A DNA stretch of 64,000 bases from Thermoanaerobaculia bacterium (GCA_022822365.1 JAJEBV010000015.1:1-64000), one strand, 5' to 3'; positions 45,348 to 54,300 are shown, counted from the stretch's first letter. The notes: generated from the sequence alone by a model not told the origin. Translations and numbers: made by a program.

Positions 45348-46315
45348 GCTTCGAACGCGACGTCGAACTGCTGACCACCGGGGCCGCCCTGTGCGAACCG
45401 CCGCGGGCATCCCGGCTCGAACTGATGGGTCCGGACCGCGAGCGGTTCTTCGGCGGCATGGTCAGCGCGGCGGTCGAGGGCCTGCCGCCCGGCCGGGGCG
45501 CGTTCGGCTTCATCACCGACGTCCGCGGCCGCATCCTCGCCAGCGCCACCGTGCTGACGCTCGAAGACCGTCTCTGGCTGGAGATCCCCAGGGGCCGAGG
45601 CAGGACGATCATCGAGCACCTCGAGAAGTACATCGTCACCGACCAGGTCGAGATCCTGCCGCTCGGCGACATGGCCTCCGTACGGGTCGCCGGGCCGAAG
45701 AGCCGCGAGGTCCTGGCCGATCTCGGGGCCGCGGCCGCCCGCGACCTGACCAAGCCCTGGAGCCACACGCAGGTCGAAATCCTCGACTACCAGACCCGCC
45801 TGGTACGCGAAGGCCACAGCCCGGTGCCAACGTTCTCGCTCTGGCAATCATCCGCGATCGCGCCCCTGATGGCCGAGGACCTGGCCGAAGCCGGGATCCC
45901 CCAGGCCGGCAGCGAAGCGACCGAGGCCCTCCGCATCGAACACGGCCACCCCCTCTGGGGCGTCGACTACGACGACTCGAACCTGCCCCAGGAGACCGGA
46001 ATCGAGGACGCCGTCGACTACGAGAAAGGCTGCTACCTCGGCCAGGAGATCGTCGCCCGGATCCACTACCGCGGCCAGCCGGCCCGGAAAATGTGCCGGC
46101 TCGTCTTCGAGTCCGGGCACCTCCCGGTGGCCACGGGTGCAGCGATCAAGTTCGACGGCCGCTCCGCTGGGACCGTCACCAGCGCCTGCAAGTCTCCCGG
46201 CTCCGGAACCCCCATCGGCCTCGCCCTGCTGCCGCGCCGAGCGGTCGAGGCGTTGCCCGACGCGCGGCTACAGGTAGACGGCCGGAACGTCCGATTCGAA
46301 CCGGCAGGCGGCTGA
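45344..46315 (+). CDS. ygfZ: YgfZ/GcvT-like folate-binding Fe-S maintenance protein
   Basis: The 323-residue protein has the YgfZ signature KGCYLGQEIVARIHYRG from residue 228, with the conserved Cys230. The GcvT-like fold is seen in LELMGPDRERFF, GAFGFITDVRGRI and EALRIEHGHPLWGVD. YgfZ supports repair or assembly of certain Fe-S enzymes in a folate-dependent way. It is coupled to the HAD gene by a 4-bp overlap. Confidence 0.92.
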   Translation: MSFERDVELLTTGAALCEPPRASRLELMGPDRERFFGGMVSAAVEGLPPGRGAFGFITDVRGRILASATVLTLEDRLWLEIPRGRGRTIIEHLEKYIVTDQVEILPLGDMASVRVAGPKSREVLADLGAAAARDLTKPWSHTQVEILDYQTRLVREGHSPVPTFSLWQSSAIAPLMAEDLAEAGIPQAGSEATEALRIEHGHPLWGVDYDDSNLPQETGIEDAVDYEKGCYLGQEIVARIHYRGQPARKMCRLVFESGHLPVATGAAIKFDGRSAGTVTSACKSPGSGTPIGLALLPRRAVEALPDARLQVDGRNVRFEPAGG

Positions 46316-46456
46316 CAGCCAGTCGTCGAAGAGCACTCCGCCGAGCAGGACGCCCCGCGCCAGCCCGATCATCGCGCTCCAGAACTCGCTGTCGGCCTCG
46401 GCGCGAGATCGCATCTCGCCGAGCCACGCGGCGCCGAACCGCTTCAGCCGGGCCAC
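46268..46456 (-). CDS. Small hypothetical open frame
   Basis: 62 codons from a GTG at 46456. The product has a hydrophobic centre (MIGLARGVLLGGVLF) and ends AVYL. Its 3' end overlaps the ygfZ end by 48 bp on the other strand. It lies 32 bp after the 204-residue hypothetical gene and could be its operon partner or chance. No family recognised. Confidence 0.3.
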   Translation of the reverse strand: MARLKRFGAAWLGEMRSRAEADSEFWSAMIGLARGVLLGGVLFDDWLSAACRFESDVPAVYL

Positions 46457-46488
46457 CGCAGCGTCGTCGGCACCCCCAAAGCCGAGGT

Positions 46489-47103
46489 TTACGGCGATGG
46501 CGCCGGCGACCCCTGTGGAAGCTTGGCCAAAGCGGCCCCGGCCTCCCGCCGACGACCCTCACGATCAACCCAGTCCTGCAACTCGGCAATCTGCTCGGGC
46601 GCATCGAGGCTCAAGTGGAACGGCAGCTTCACATAGCCACTCTTCGGCAGTCCCTTCCTCTCGATTGCGGCCTCTGGATCGGCAATGGACTCGACGAAAT
46701 CCTCCAACCACCGTTCGATTCGGTCAAGCAGCTCGCCGTAGACGCCTTCGAGCAGGCGGGCGGCCTCCGCCAACTCACCCTCCGTGCACTGCCGCAGGTC
46801 CGCACAGTCGTCGATCAGGTCGTCGACCCTACTCCCGAGGCGAGCGACCGTCCGGTAGACGTCGGCATCGTCGGCAGCCTCGTTCGCGATGACCTCTTTC
46901 ATCATCGCCTCGACTGCGCCATCGAGGCGCGTCATGGCCCTGCAGAGTGTTCGAAGGCGGAAGGACAGGAACTCGACCGTGACCGGAGTCGCCGCCTCGT
47001 CCGCGGCGAGCACGTCCGCTCTCTCCTTCAACTCCGACAACAACGGCCGCAGGGCCTCGCCCATGCACACGACGCGCCGTGGCAACAGCGGTTCGGAGCT
47101 CAT
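46489..47103 (-). CDS. Hypothetical protein, helical
   Basis: This 204-residue protein was not recognised. It is rich in charged helical segments (ALRPLLSELKERADVLAADEA, RLLEGVYGELLDRIERWLEDFVESI) and has no signal peptide or membrane segment. The ATG at 47103 is the only good start. It stands on the border of the lower-GC defence island and may be accessory. Confidence 0.6.
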   Translation of the reverse strand: MSSEPLLPRRVVCMGEALRPLLSELKERADVLAADEAATPVTVEFLSFRLRTLCRAMTRLDGAVEAMMKEVIANEAADDADVYRTVARLGSRVDDLIDDCADLRQCTEGELAEAARLLEGVYGELLDRIERWLEDFVESIADPEAAIERKGLPKSGYVKLPFHLSLDAPEQIAELQDWVDREGRRREAGAALAKLPQGSPAPSP

Positions 47104-47297
47104 CCGAACGCCCGATCGGCACCACGGACCTGCAAGAGAAACGTGCTCACCATGACGAGCAGGCTACAGTAGCCACGCGCTCGTAGGCCCGCGCGCCGGC
47201 GTCCGGTTAGAGCTGCCCGCGGCGGCCGATGCACGCCGCTGAGACAAAACGAGCCACCCGATCAGCCCGGCGACGCGGCGATAGACTGCCACCATTC
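47104..47297. other. Intergenic gap at the left border of the defence island
   Basis: This 194-bp gap lies between divergent genes. No repeat copy, tRNA or integrase site was seen. A GATAGACT at 47283-47290 before the antitoxin ATG could be a -10 element. Confidence 0.3.
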
Positions 47298-47630
47298 ATG
47301 CCAGTCGTCGTCGACGTCAGCCAGGAGAAGGCCGACCTCTCGCGCCTGCTCGCCCAAGTCGAGCGCGGCGAAGAGGTCGTGATCGCCCGCGATGGCGAGC
47401 CGGTCGCGAAGCTCGTCGCCGTGGCGCCGCGGAACCGACGCACGTTCGGCGCTCTCCGAGGCCGCATCTCGCTTGACGTCCGCTTCTTCGAACCGCTCCC
47501 GCCCGAGGAACTGGCCGCGTGGGAATGCGGTGCCGACCTGGATCCCCGGAGGCCCACCGATCCCGGCGCGGGAAGTCCGCTTTCAGACCGTGCCGGCCTG
47601 CCGGCGAGTGCCGGTCTCAAACCGCCGTAG
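47298..47630 (+). CDS. Phd/YefM-family antitoxin, apparently orphan
   Basis: In this 110-residue protein, residues 1-50 match the Phd DNA-binding fold (VDVSQEKADLSRLLAQVERGEEVVIARDGEPVAKLV). LPPEELAAWE near residue 75 is the usual end of such antitoxins. About 30 further residues (DPRRPTDPGAGSPLS onward) look non-family and are encoded by DNA with a GCCGGC-rich palindrome (47592-47605). No PIN-domain or Doc/RelE-like toxin gene follows. The toxin may have been lost when the restriction genes arrived. Confidence 0.8.
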   Translation: MPVVVDVSQEKADLSRLLAQVERGEEVVIARDGEPVAKLVAVAPRNRRTFGALRGRISLDVRFFEPLPPEELAAWECGADLDPRRPTDPGAGSPLSDRAGLPASAGLKPP

Positions 47631-47788
47631 GTCGTCGCGATGCCGGGTTACACTCCACCCGATGCTCGACCTTCCCTCCCCGTTCCGGCATGTCCCCGGG
47701 TCCTTGCCGCCAGCGCGGCTTCAAGGTGCCTCCCGCGGCTCGCATTGCCGACCGGCCTCGGCGCTCTGCCGTCTCCAGACTTCTGATC

Positions 47789-48199
47789 ATGGTGGACCGC
47801 GTCACCGCCCAGCGTCGCAGCCGGATCATGCAAAGCGTCGGCACCGCGAACACGGGCCCCGAGATGGCCGTGCGGCGCGCCTTGCACCGGCGCGGTTTCA
47901 GGTACAGCCTGCACCGGCGCGACCTTCCGGGCTCGCCGGACATCGTGTTCCCGAGTCGGAGGAAGATCCTCTTCGTCCACGGCTGCTTCTGGCACGGTCA
48001 CTCCTGTCGCTGGGGGAAGCTCCCGAAGTCACGTCTCGAGTACTGGCGGCCGAAGATCGAGGCTAACCGGAAGCGCGATGCGAGGAATGTCAAGGATCTC
48101 CAGGACGACGGTTGGGGCGTTCTCGTCGTTTGGCAATGCGAATTGCGCGACCAGCCCGCGACGATCAACAGGATCGTACAATTTCTCGAAACCGCCTGA
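47789..48199 (+). CDS. vsr: Very short patch repair endonuclease Vsr
   Basis: Nicks DNA 5' of T in T:G mismatches made by deamination of 5-methylcytosine. The 136-residue protein has the catalytic Asp51 in GSPDIVF, and FVHGCFWHGHSC with His69, matching E. coli Vsr positions. The N-terminal segment SRIMQSVGTANTGPE is also typical. The ATG at 47789 is chosen because the family starts there; the frame is open further upstream. It precedes the C5 methyltransferase gene, the usual arrangement. Confidence 0.95.
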   Translation: MVDRVTAQRRSRIMQSVGTANTGPEMAVRRALHRRGFRYSLHRRDLPGSPDIVFPSRRKILFVHGCFWHGHSCRWGKLPKSRLEYWRPKIEANRKRDARNVKDLQDDGWGVLVVWQCELRDQPATINRIVQFLETA

Positions 48200-48265
48200 A
48201 GCACCGCTTTTCTCGCACCTACGAAGTGCGGAAACAACCGCTGCAACCGCGTATCGCGGAATGGG

Positions 48266-49597
48266 ATGCGAGACATGACGCGACCCGTCGGCATCGACCT
48301 CTTCGGCGGAGTGGGAGGCCTCAGCCTGGGCTTCGAGCAAGCTGGATTCGACATCGCCGCGACTGTTGAGGTCGATCCCGTTCATGCCGCCGCGCACAAG
48401 TTCAATTTTCCCTACTCCACCACTCTCCCACGCTCCGTCGTCGGTTTGTCCGGAGACGAGTTGCGTCGGCTGGCGAACGCAGGTTCGCGTCCGGTCGACG
48501 TCGTGTTCGGGGGCGCACCGTGTCAGGGGTTCTCGCTGATCGGACAGCGGGCACTCGACGACCCGCGCAACGCCCTGGTCAGCGAGTTCGTTCGGCTGGT
48601 GGCCGAACTCGACACGAAGTTCTTCGTCTTCGAGAACGTCAAGGGGCTGACTATCGGGAGGCACCGCCAGTTCCTGGAAGAGTTGGTCGCGGCGCTTCAG
48701 GACCGTGGCTATCGCGTTCGGACGCCGTGGCAGGTGTTGAACGCCGCACACTTCGGCGTTCCGCAGAACCGGGAACGGCTATTCCTGATTGGCGCCAGGA
48801 GCGACATGCCCCTGCCCGAGTACCCGAGGCCCCACGTCCTCGGCACCGGGGCGGACTCCTCCCCCGGACCGCGCTGCGAAGACGCGCTGGACGATCTTCC
48901 CGAAGCAGAGGCCTACTCCGAATTGCTGCGCGGTGACGAGGTGCAGAGCGATGCGTGGGGCTCGCCCAGCCCGTACGCCGAGCAAATGCGCTGCCTCGAA
49001 GACGACGCTTGGCGGTACGGCTACCGCCGGGAGTGGGATTCCAATCTCCTCACCGCCAGCGCTCGCACAGCCCACACTGCCATCTCCCGCCGTCGTTTCT
49101 CCGAGACGCCGCCCGGTACGGTGGAGCCAGTGTCGCGCCTGTTCAAGCTCTCGCGTCGCGGACTCTCGAACACTCTGCGTGCGGGAACCGACTCGGCCCG
49201 GGGTGCATTCACCAGTCCGCGCCCCATTCATTACGCGAAGCCGCGTTGCGTGACGGTCCGCGAGATGGCTCGCCTGCACGGATTCCCGGATTGGTTCCGC
49301 TTCCATCGCACGAAGTGGCACGGTGCCCGCCAGATCGGCAACTCCGTGCCCCCTCCCCTCGCGCGAGCGGTCGCTGCCAGCGTCCTGCAAGCGGCCGATG
49401 TCCGCCCAACACACCCCGACGCGACGCTAAGCCTTGGCGACACAAACCTCCTTCGCATGAGTATGTCCGAAGCGTCCGAGTACTGGGGAGTGCCGGTTCC
49501 CATCGGCCGTCGCGACCGCAAGAGCGGCGCCCGGAAGCGGAAGCAAGAAGACATCGAAGCGTCACTTCTACCGTCACCGCGCAGGCTCTTCGCGTGA
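48266..49597 (+). CDS. DNA (cytosine-5-)-methyltransferase
   Basis: The 443-residue protein has motif I DLFGGVGGLSLGF (11-23), the catalytic Cys86 in GGAPCQGFS (motif IV), FENV at 122-125 (motif VI), QNRERLF near 167 (motif VIII) and RQIGNSVPPPLA (motif X). The target-recognition region is about 230-330. The C-terminal about 50 residues are charged (RRDRKSGARKRKQED). It is expected to protect host DNA from the endonuclease encoded by the next gene, whose GTG overlaps its stop. The target sequence is unknown. Confidence 0.96.
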   Translation: MRDMTRPVGIDLFGGVGGLSLGFEQAGFDIAATVEVDPVHAAAHKFNFPYSTTLPRSVVGLSGDELRRLANAGSRPVDVVFGGAPCQGFSLIGQRALDDPRNALVSEFVRLVAELDTKFFVFENVKGLTIGRHRQFLEELVAALQDRGYRVRTPWQVLNAAHFGVPQNRERLFLIGARSDMPLPEYPRPHVLGTGADSSPGPRCEDALDDLPEAEAYSELLRGDEVQSDAWGSPSPYAEQMRCLEDDAWRYGYRREWDSNLLTASARTAHTAISRRRFSETPPGTVEPVSRLFKLSRRGLSNTLRAGTDSARGAFTSPRPIHYAKPRCVTVREMARLHGFPDWFRFHRTKWHGARQIGNSVPPPLARAVAASVLQAADVRPTHPDATLSLGDTNLLRMSMSEASEYWGVPVPIGRRDRKSGARKRKQEDIEASLLPSPRRLFA

Positions 49598-50400
49598 GTG
49601 CCCCCGAATCCCAGGCCTCGAGCTACAGCGCCATCATCGAGCGGGTCTTCCTTGATCGCTACCGACCGGGGCAAACGTCGGTGAGCTTCCGGCGCGAAGA
49701 CCTCACAACCGCTGCCGAGCAGCTTGGTGTCGATACACCCCGTAACCTGGGCGACGTTGTCTACGCCTTCCGTCACCGGCGCGCACTCCCCGACGCCATC
49801 GTGGACACTCAGCCCGAGGGGCAAGAGTGGGTGATCGAGGGCACTGGAGTCGCGACCTACGCCTTCCGCCTCGTGCCCATCAGCCGCGTCGTTCCCAACC
49901 CGGCGCTTGTCACGACGAAGATCCCGGACGCCACACCCGAGATCGTCTCGGCCTACGCGCTCTCCGACGAGCAGGCCCTGCTCGCCAAGGTCCGCTACAA
50001 CCGTCTCGTCGACGTTTTCCTCGGGATCGTTGCCTACTCACTCCAGAGCCACCTACGCACCACCGTGACCGATGTCGGCCAGATCGAGATCGACGAGATC
50101 TACGTGGGCCTGGACCGCCACGGGCGCCAATACGTAGTCCCGGTCCAAGCGAAGTCCGGCTCGGACCAGCTTGGCGTCGTGCAAACCAAGCAGGACATCC
50201 TCTGCTGCCGGGAGAAGTTCCCACCGCTAATCTGTCGTGCCGTCTCAAGTCAGTTCATGCCAAACGATGTGATCGCCATGTTCGAGCTCCGGCTGGAAGA
50301 CGATGTAGTCAAGATCGCCGAGGAGCGGCACTACGAACTCGTCCCCTCAGACGCCGTGACGTCACAGGACCTAGCTTCCTACGCGCGCATTCCTGACTAG
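49594..50400 (+). CDS. Predicted type II restriction endonuclease
   Basis: The 268-residue protein is translationally coupled to the methyltransferase (GTGA overlap). IEIDEIYVGLDRHGRQYVVPVQAKSG (split here as IEIDEIYVGLD at 164-174 and VVPVQAKSG at 181-189) looks like the core of a PD-(D/E)xK-type nuclease, with Asp/Glu near 167-174 and QxK at 185-187. VVQTKQD follows. The partner role is inferred mainly from the coupling; I recognise similar coupled endonucleases but no specificity. Confidence 0.8.
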   Translation: MSAPESQASSYSAIIERVFLDRYRPGQTSVSFRREDLTTAAEQLGVDTPRNLGDVVYAFRHRRALPDAIVDTQPEGQEWVIEGTGVATYAFRLVPISRVVPNPALVTTKIPDATPEIVSAYALSDEQALLAKVRYNRLVDVFLGIVAYSLQSHLRTTVTDVGQIEIDEIYVGLDRHGRQYVVPVQAKSGSDQLGVVQTKQDILCCREKFPPLICRAVSSQFMPNDVIAMFELRLEDDVVKIAEERHYELVPSDAVTSQDLASYARIPD

Positions 50401-50645
50401 CCTGGAAGAACCGTCCAAGTCTCGGACCAGCGTGAGAATCGGCCTTCCTCGGACCTCTAGAAGCCGCCGCACCTCGCACTCGAGTCGTCCCGGTTACGTG
50501 ACCAGCCCGGCCTCCCGTTAGCTAAGCACCCAGCTTTCCACCAACCACCAAGGTAGCTCAATGTAGTGGCCAGCAGCACGCCAGCCAACCCACTTCCGAC
50601 TCCCACATCCTCCCGCCACTGCCACCCCTTCCTTCGGGAAAGACA
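50401..50645. other. Intergenic region before the SIR2-STAND gene
   Basis: This 245-bp gap contains no open frame of note. GGGAAAG at 50636-50642 may be the Shine-Dalgarno for the next gene, partly within a small TTCC-TTCG-GGAA hairpin. The promoter of the SIR2-STAND gene is presumably here, so it is likely transcribed independently of the restriction genes. Confidence 0.4.
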
Positions 50646-53135
50646 ATGTCGGATACTCCCGTAGACCCTGCCTTCCTCGAAACCACCGCGATACCTCACT
50701 TGCGGGCACAGTTCGAACGTGCGCACGCCGTGCTGTTCCTTGGTGCGGGCTTCTCCCTTTCTGCAACGAACCTATCCGGTACTGCGTTACCAACGTCCGA
50801 AGCACTCGCTCGGCTCATCTGGCGTGTGGCCTTCCCCTCGGAGCCGTTCGACCCCAATTCGTCGCTTCGAGATATCTACGATTCTGCTCTCGCTCGCAGC
50901 CCGAAGAAGCTCCGGGAGGTGCTCGTTCGCAACCTGACGGTTGCTCCGGGCTCGGTCGAAGATTGGATCGCCAGCTACTACGGACAGCCTTGGCATCGTG
51001 TCTACACACTCAATGTCGACAGTCTCGCCACCGCCGTTCAGCAGGCACACGATCTCCCGCGGCGGCTCGTCAGTGTCTCCGGAACTCAGATACAGAGCAC
51101 AACGCGAGTATCTCCTCACGCCGACCTCGAGGTCGTTCACCTTAACGGGACCCTCGAGGATGCGCCAGAGAACATCACCTTCTCGGAGTCCCAGTACGCC
51201 CAGCGGCTCGCTTCTCCGAACAGCGCCTTTCAGGCGCTGACTGCCGATCTTCTGGTCCGGTCCGTCGTCTTCGTTGGCACGAGGCTCAACGAGTCGCCCT
51301 TGTGGCAGAGCATCGAACGCAGGCGGATGAAAGGTCAGCGTGGGGCACGGGAACTGCGGCCGAGGTCATACCTTGTGGCCCCTGAGTTAGACCGAGCACG
51401 GCGAGCACGGCTAGAGGGTTTCAACATTGTTTGGATCCGGATGACTGCGGAGGAGTTCGCCGAGCGAGTCCTGAGGGGCCTCGGCCCAGCGGCCGCTCGA
51501 GGATTCTCGCTTCTCGGAAAGGTCGAGCGCAACGGCCGGCACCGTCCACAGATCCCAACTGTCGCCGACCTTGCCGTCAGTCCGGGAATGCCGTCAGAGT
51601 TTCTCTTTGGTGCGCAGCCGATCTGGGCCGACATACAGGCGGGCCGGGCGATTCAACGCGAATGCGATGAGACATTCAAGCACCATGCCGAGAAGCGCCT
51701 CGCAACGAAGGAGGTGCCAGGAGTCGTCGTCCTAACGGGGACCGCGGGCTCGGGAAAGTCCACATGCCTGATGAGGTTAGCTCTTCAGCTCTCAGCTGAG
51801 GGGACGCAAGTGGGTTGGGTTGATGCGAGTTCGGACCTCTCGGCGAGGGCGGTCATCGCAGCGATGCGCCGCCAAGACGCGCCTGAGGTTCTGGCTATTG
51901 ACAGTGCGGAGAACTACGGCCGGGGGCTTGCAACGATGCTGCGGGAGGTGGCGTTCCTTGATCCCTATTCCCTGATACTCGCGTCGGTACGGTCAGGCCG
52001 GATCGACACCGTACTGAACCCGGTCGTCCTTTCCGACGTGCCCGTACGGGAGGTGACCGTCCCGCATCTGGCAGACTCCGACATCGACGCACTCCTAGAA
52101 GTCCTTCAACGTGCAAAGCGGCTTGGCGCCCTGCGCGGCAAGAGTCTCGAGCAGCAGAGGAGTGTGTTCAGAGACTACTCCGGTCGCCAACTCTTGGTTG
52201 CGATGATCAGCGCAACTTCGGGCACGCGTTTCGAGGAGAAGATCGACGAGGAGTATGACGAGCTCTCTCAGGACGCTCAGCTTCTCTACGCCACGGTGAG
52301 CCTCTCTACGTACTTTGGATACTCCCTCCAAAGACAAGAGCTTCTTATGGCTATAAACGATTTCAGCAATGTGCAGCTCAATGCAATCGAAGGACTACTG
52401 AACCGTCACCTTCTCTTGGAGATGCCTCCTGGGTCTGGCCGGATCCAAACTCGTCACCGCCTAGTCGCCGAAAGACTGTGGCGCACGCTGCAGCAGCGAG
52501 GCCAGTTGGCCGACGTAGTCGATGGCCTCGGGCTCTTTGCCGCAACACTTCCAGTCCAGTCACCGAACCGACGCAAGGCACGTCGACTCCTTGTGGGAAT
52601 CACCAACCACGACTTCTTGCACCGAGCCGTCGGTCTCGAGCGCAGTAAGTCCTTCTACGAGAAGCTCGAAGACGTGCTGTTTCATGACTTCCACTACTGG
52701 CTTCAGCGAGGCAGTCTCGAGGTCGAGTTCGGCGATCTCGCTTTAGCCCAGAACTTCCTCAGTCAAGCGCGAGGACTCCGATCCAACGATACCCGCGTAG
52801 AGAACGAGTGGGCGTATCTTCTTTCCCGCAGGGCTATCGAGTCCCCTCGCGCCGAACGCTCGCAAAGCCTGATGGACGAGGCAATAGAGATCCTCAAAGG
52901 CCTCATAGAGCATCCGCGAAGATCGCCCTATCCGTATCACGTGCTTGGTAGCCAAGGCCTAGCCTGGTCCCGATGCGCTCCACTCAGCGGCGCGCAAAGG
53001 GAGGAGCTCCTGAAAGACCTGAAAGACGTAGTAGGGGAGGGCGTTCGGCAGTTCCCGGGTGAGAGGAAGCTAAGGACGCTGGCTCGGGACCTGCAGAGGG
53101 AGTACCTTAGTCTCGCGATCCCCGGAAGGCGCTAG
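50646..53135 (+). CDS. SIR2-STAND antiphage-type NTPase (Avs5-like layout)
   Basis: Three parts are visible in this 829-residue protein. Residues 1-280 form a SIR2-like domain with LGAGFSLS at 32-39, TLNVDS (Asn123, Asp125), VHLNGT with His165, and FVGTRLNESPL. Such domains degrade NAD+ in defence. Residues about 320-620 form a STAND P-loop NTPase with TGTAGSGKST at 364-373 and a Walker B-like LAIDSAEN near 416. The C-terminal part is helical and TPR-like (FGDLALAQNFLSQARGL), a likely sensor. The order effector-NTPase-sensor matches Avs5-type and related proteins that kill cells on sensing phage proteins. Base use is AT-richer than flanking genes. The trigger is unknown. Confidence 0.85.
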   Translation: MSDTPVDPAFLETTAIPHLRAQFERAHAVLFLGAGFSLSATNLSGTALPTSEALARLIWRVAFPSEPFDPNSSLRDIYDSALARSPKKLREVLVRNLTVAPGSVEDWIASYYGQPWHRVYTLNVDSLATAVQQAHDLPRRLVSVSGTQIQSTTRVSPHADLEVVHLNGTLEDAPENITFSESQYAQRLASPNSAFQALTADLLVRSVVFVGTRLNESPLWQSIERRRMKGQRGARELRPRSYLVAPELDRARRARLEGFNIVWIRMTAEEFAERVLRGLGPAAARGFSLLGKVERNGRHRPQIPTVADLAVSPGMPSEFLFGAQPIWADIQAGRAIQRECDETFKHHAEKRLATKEVPGVVVLTGTAGSGKSTCLMRLALQLSAEGTQVGWVDASSDLSARAVIAAMRRQDAPEVLAIDSAENYGRGLATMLREVAFLDPYSLILASVRSGRIDTVLNPVVLSDVPVREVTVPHLADSDIDALLEVLQRAKRLGALRGKSLEQQRSVFRDYSGRQLLVAMISATSGTRFEEKIDEEYDELSQDAQLLYATVSLSTYFGYSLQRQELLMAINDFSNVQLNAIEGLLNRHLLLEMPPGSGRIQTRHRLVAERLWRTLQQRGQLADVVDGLGLFAATLPVQSPNRRKARRLLVGITNHDFLHRAVGLERSKSFYEKLEDVLFHDFHYWLQRGSLEVEFGDLALAQNFLSQARGLRSNDTRVENEWAYLLSRRAIESPRAERSQSLMDEAIEILKGLIEHPRRSPYPYHVLGSQGLAWSRCAPLSGAQREELLKDLKDVVGEGVRQFPGERKLRTLARDLQREYLSLAIPGRR

Positions 53136-53236
53136 GAAACTCTCTCGCGTAAGGTACTACTCCGAAGGCAGCCGAGTTGCCCGCCCAGGAAGCCCGGATG
53201 AGCCCGGGAAGTCGATCACCGCGGTTTCTCCACGCC

Positions 53237-54154
53237 TCAAGGCAGCGCCGCCTCAGCCTCCGCAAGGAAAATCACTGCCGCCGCTGTCGTGTGCAGTGCG
53301 TAGGCGGCGATGTGCCTAGGCACGCTCGTCGGCGCCGGCCCTTGTCCGTGGCCGCCTAGACGGTTCCTCGCCGTCGGCACTCCCGACTCCAAGAGGCCGC
53401 GGAGACTGGAGAACTGGCTTAGCCAAAACTGAGGTATGAGTTCCCTGCCTACGCACACGTCTATCAACTCCTTCGCTGTCGCCTGCTCACGTACCGACCA
53501 CTTCCTCTTGGCACAAATGGACTTCATGACGCTCTCGAGGGACTTCAGGCACTCGGTGAGGACGTCTTTCATTTCACCTTTTCTGAAGTGTCCATGGGCC
53601 TTCAGGAACTCCTGCTGAGCGCCCGAGTAGCCTTTCCCGTTGAGTAGCTGCAGTGCAGGCCTCACGATCTCCGCGTGGGCATACTGCGAGTCGACCCTAA
53701 CTACGCGTCTCTCAGACAGCTGGAAGCCAACGCCGTGTTCCCTGAACCTCGCGTTCACTTCTTCCTCAGCCTCCTGAATCCGCTCCGTCTGTTCTGAGTA
53801 CGCCTCGTAGATGAAGAAAAGGTACACGAACGACACCTCAACCCCGTCCATCGTCTTCTCTACGGACTCCTCCGACAGGAGGAACTGCTGAAAATCGCCC
53901 CGTCCGTTGCCGACGGAGTGACTAGAAGAGAGACGAAAAACGCCGTACTCTCGGCGGAGTAATGCGCCGATCTGCGAATAGGCTTTGCTTGCCTCCCAGT
54001 AGGGGTGGTTCTTCTCTAGGCGCTCCAGTAACTCCTCTAGGATCTGTACGATCTGCACCCGGAGTGGAGCTGGGATTTCATCGTACGCATAAGTGTCAGG
54101 AACTTCACCGCGAAGTCTCTTTTGGCGTTTCGAGAAAATGTCAAGTACAGGCAT
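53237..54154 (-). CDS. AbiJ-like abortive-infection protein with HEPN motif
   Basis: In this 305-residue protein the N-terminus (FSKRQKRLRGEVPDTYAYDE) matches the AbiJ N-terminal domain 4 family. The C-terminal about 150 residues match the Abi C-terminal domain, with RNRLGGH at 263-269, an Rx5H pattern with Asn after Arg as in HEPN ribonucleases. It is therefore a likely RNA-cleaving toxin. It converges on the SIR2-STAND gene with a 101-bp gap and closes the island. DNA here is AT-richer than in the chromosome around it. Confidence 0.87.
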   Translation of the reverse strand: MPVLDIFSKRQKRLRGEVPDTYAYDEIPAPLRVQIVQILEELLERLEKNHPYWEASKAYSQIGALLRREYGVFRLSSSHSVGNGRGDFQQFLLSEESVEKTMDGVEVSFVYLFFIYEAYSEQTERIQEAEEEVNARFREHGVGFQLSERRVVRVDSQYAHAEIVRPALQLLNGKGYSGAQQEFLKAHGHFRKGEMKDVLTECLKSLESVMKSICAKRKWSVREQATAKELIDVCVGRELIPQFWLSQFSSLRGLLESGVPTARNRLGGHGQGPAPTSVPRHIAAYALHTTAAAVIFLAEAEAALP

Positions 54155-54300
54155 AGGGTCTATGTCCCAAAGGCGTTTCCGGATCTGGTGGACTCTTCAG
54201 CAAGGCCGCGACAGTGCCGTTGCCAGTATCGACGACCAAGTGCTGGGCCTAGAGCGTTGCCGGGTCCCCGCGATCAAGGCCTGTGAATCGGCCGCGACCC
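54155..54300. other. Right border of the defence island
   Basis: This 146-bp gap lies between the AbiJ-like start and the convergent-side end of the CysO-MoeZ gene. Composition shifts from AT-richer to GC-rich across it. No tRNA, integrase remnant or direct repeat could be identified by eye. Confidence 0.3.

Noticed and set aside
47104..54300. Prophage or integrative element
   Set aside because: No integrase, recombinase, phage structural gene, tRNA or direct-repeat attachment site was recognised at either border.
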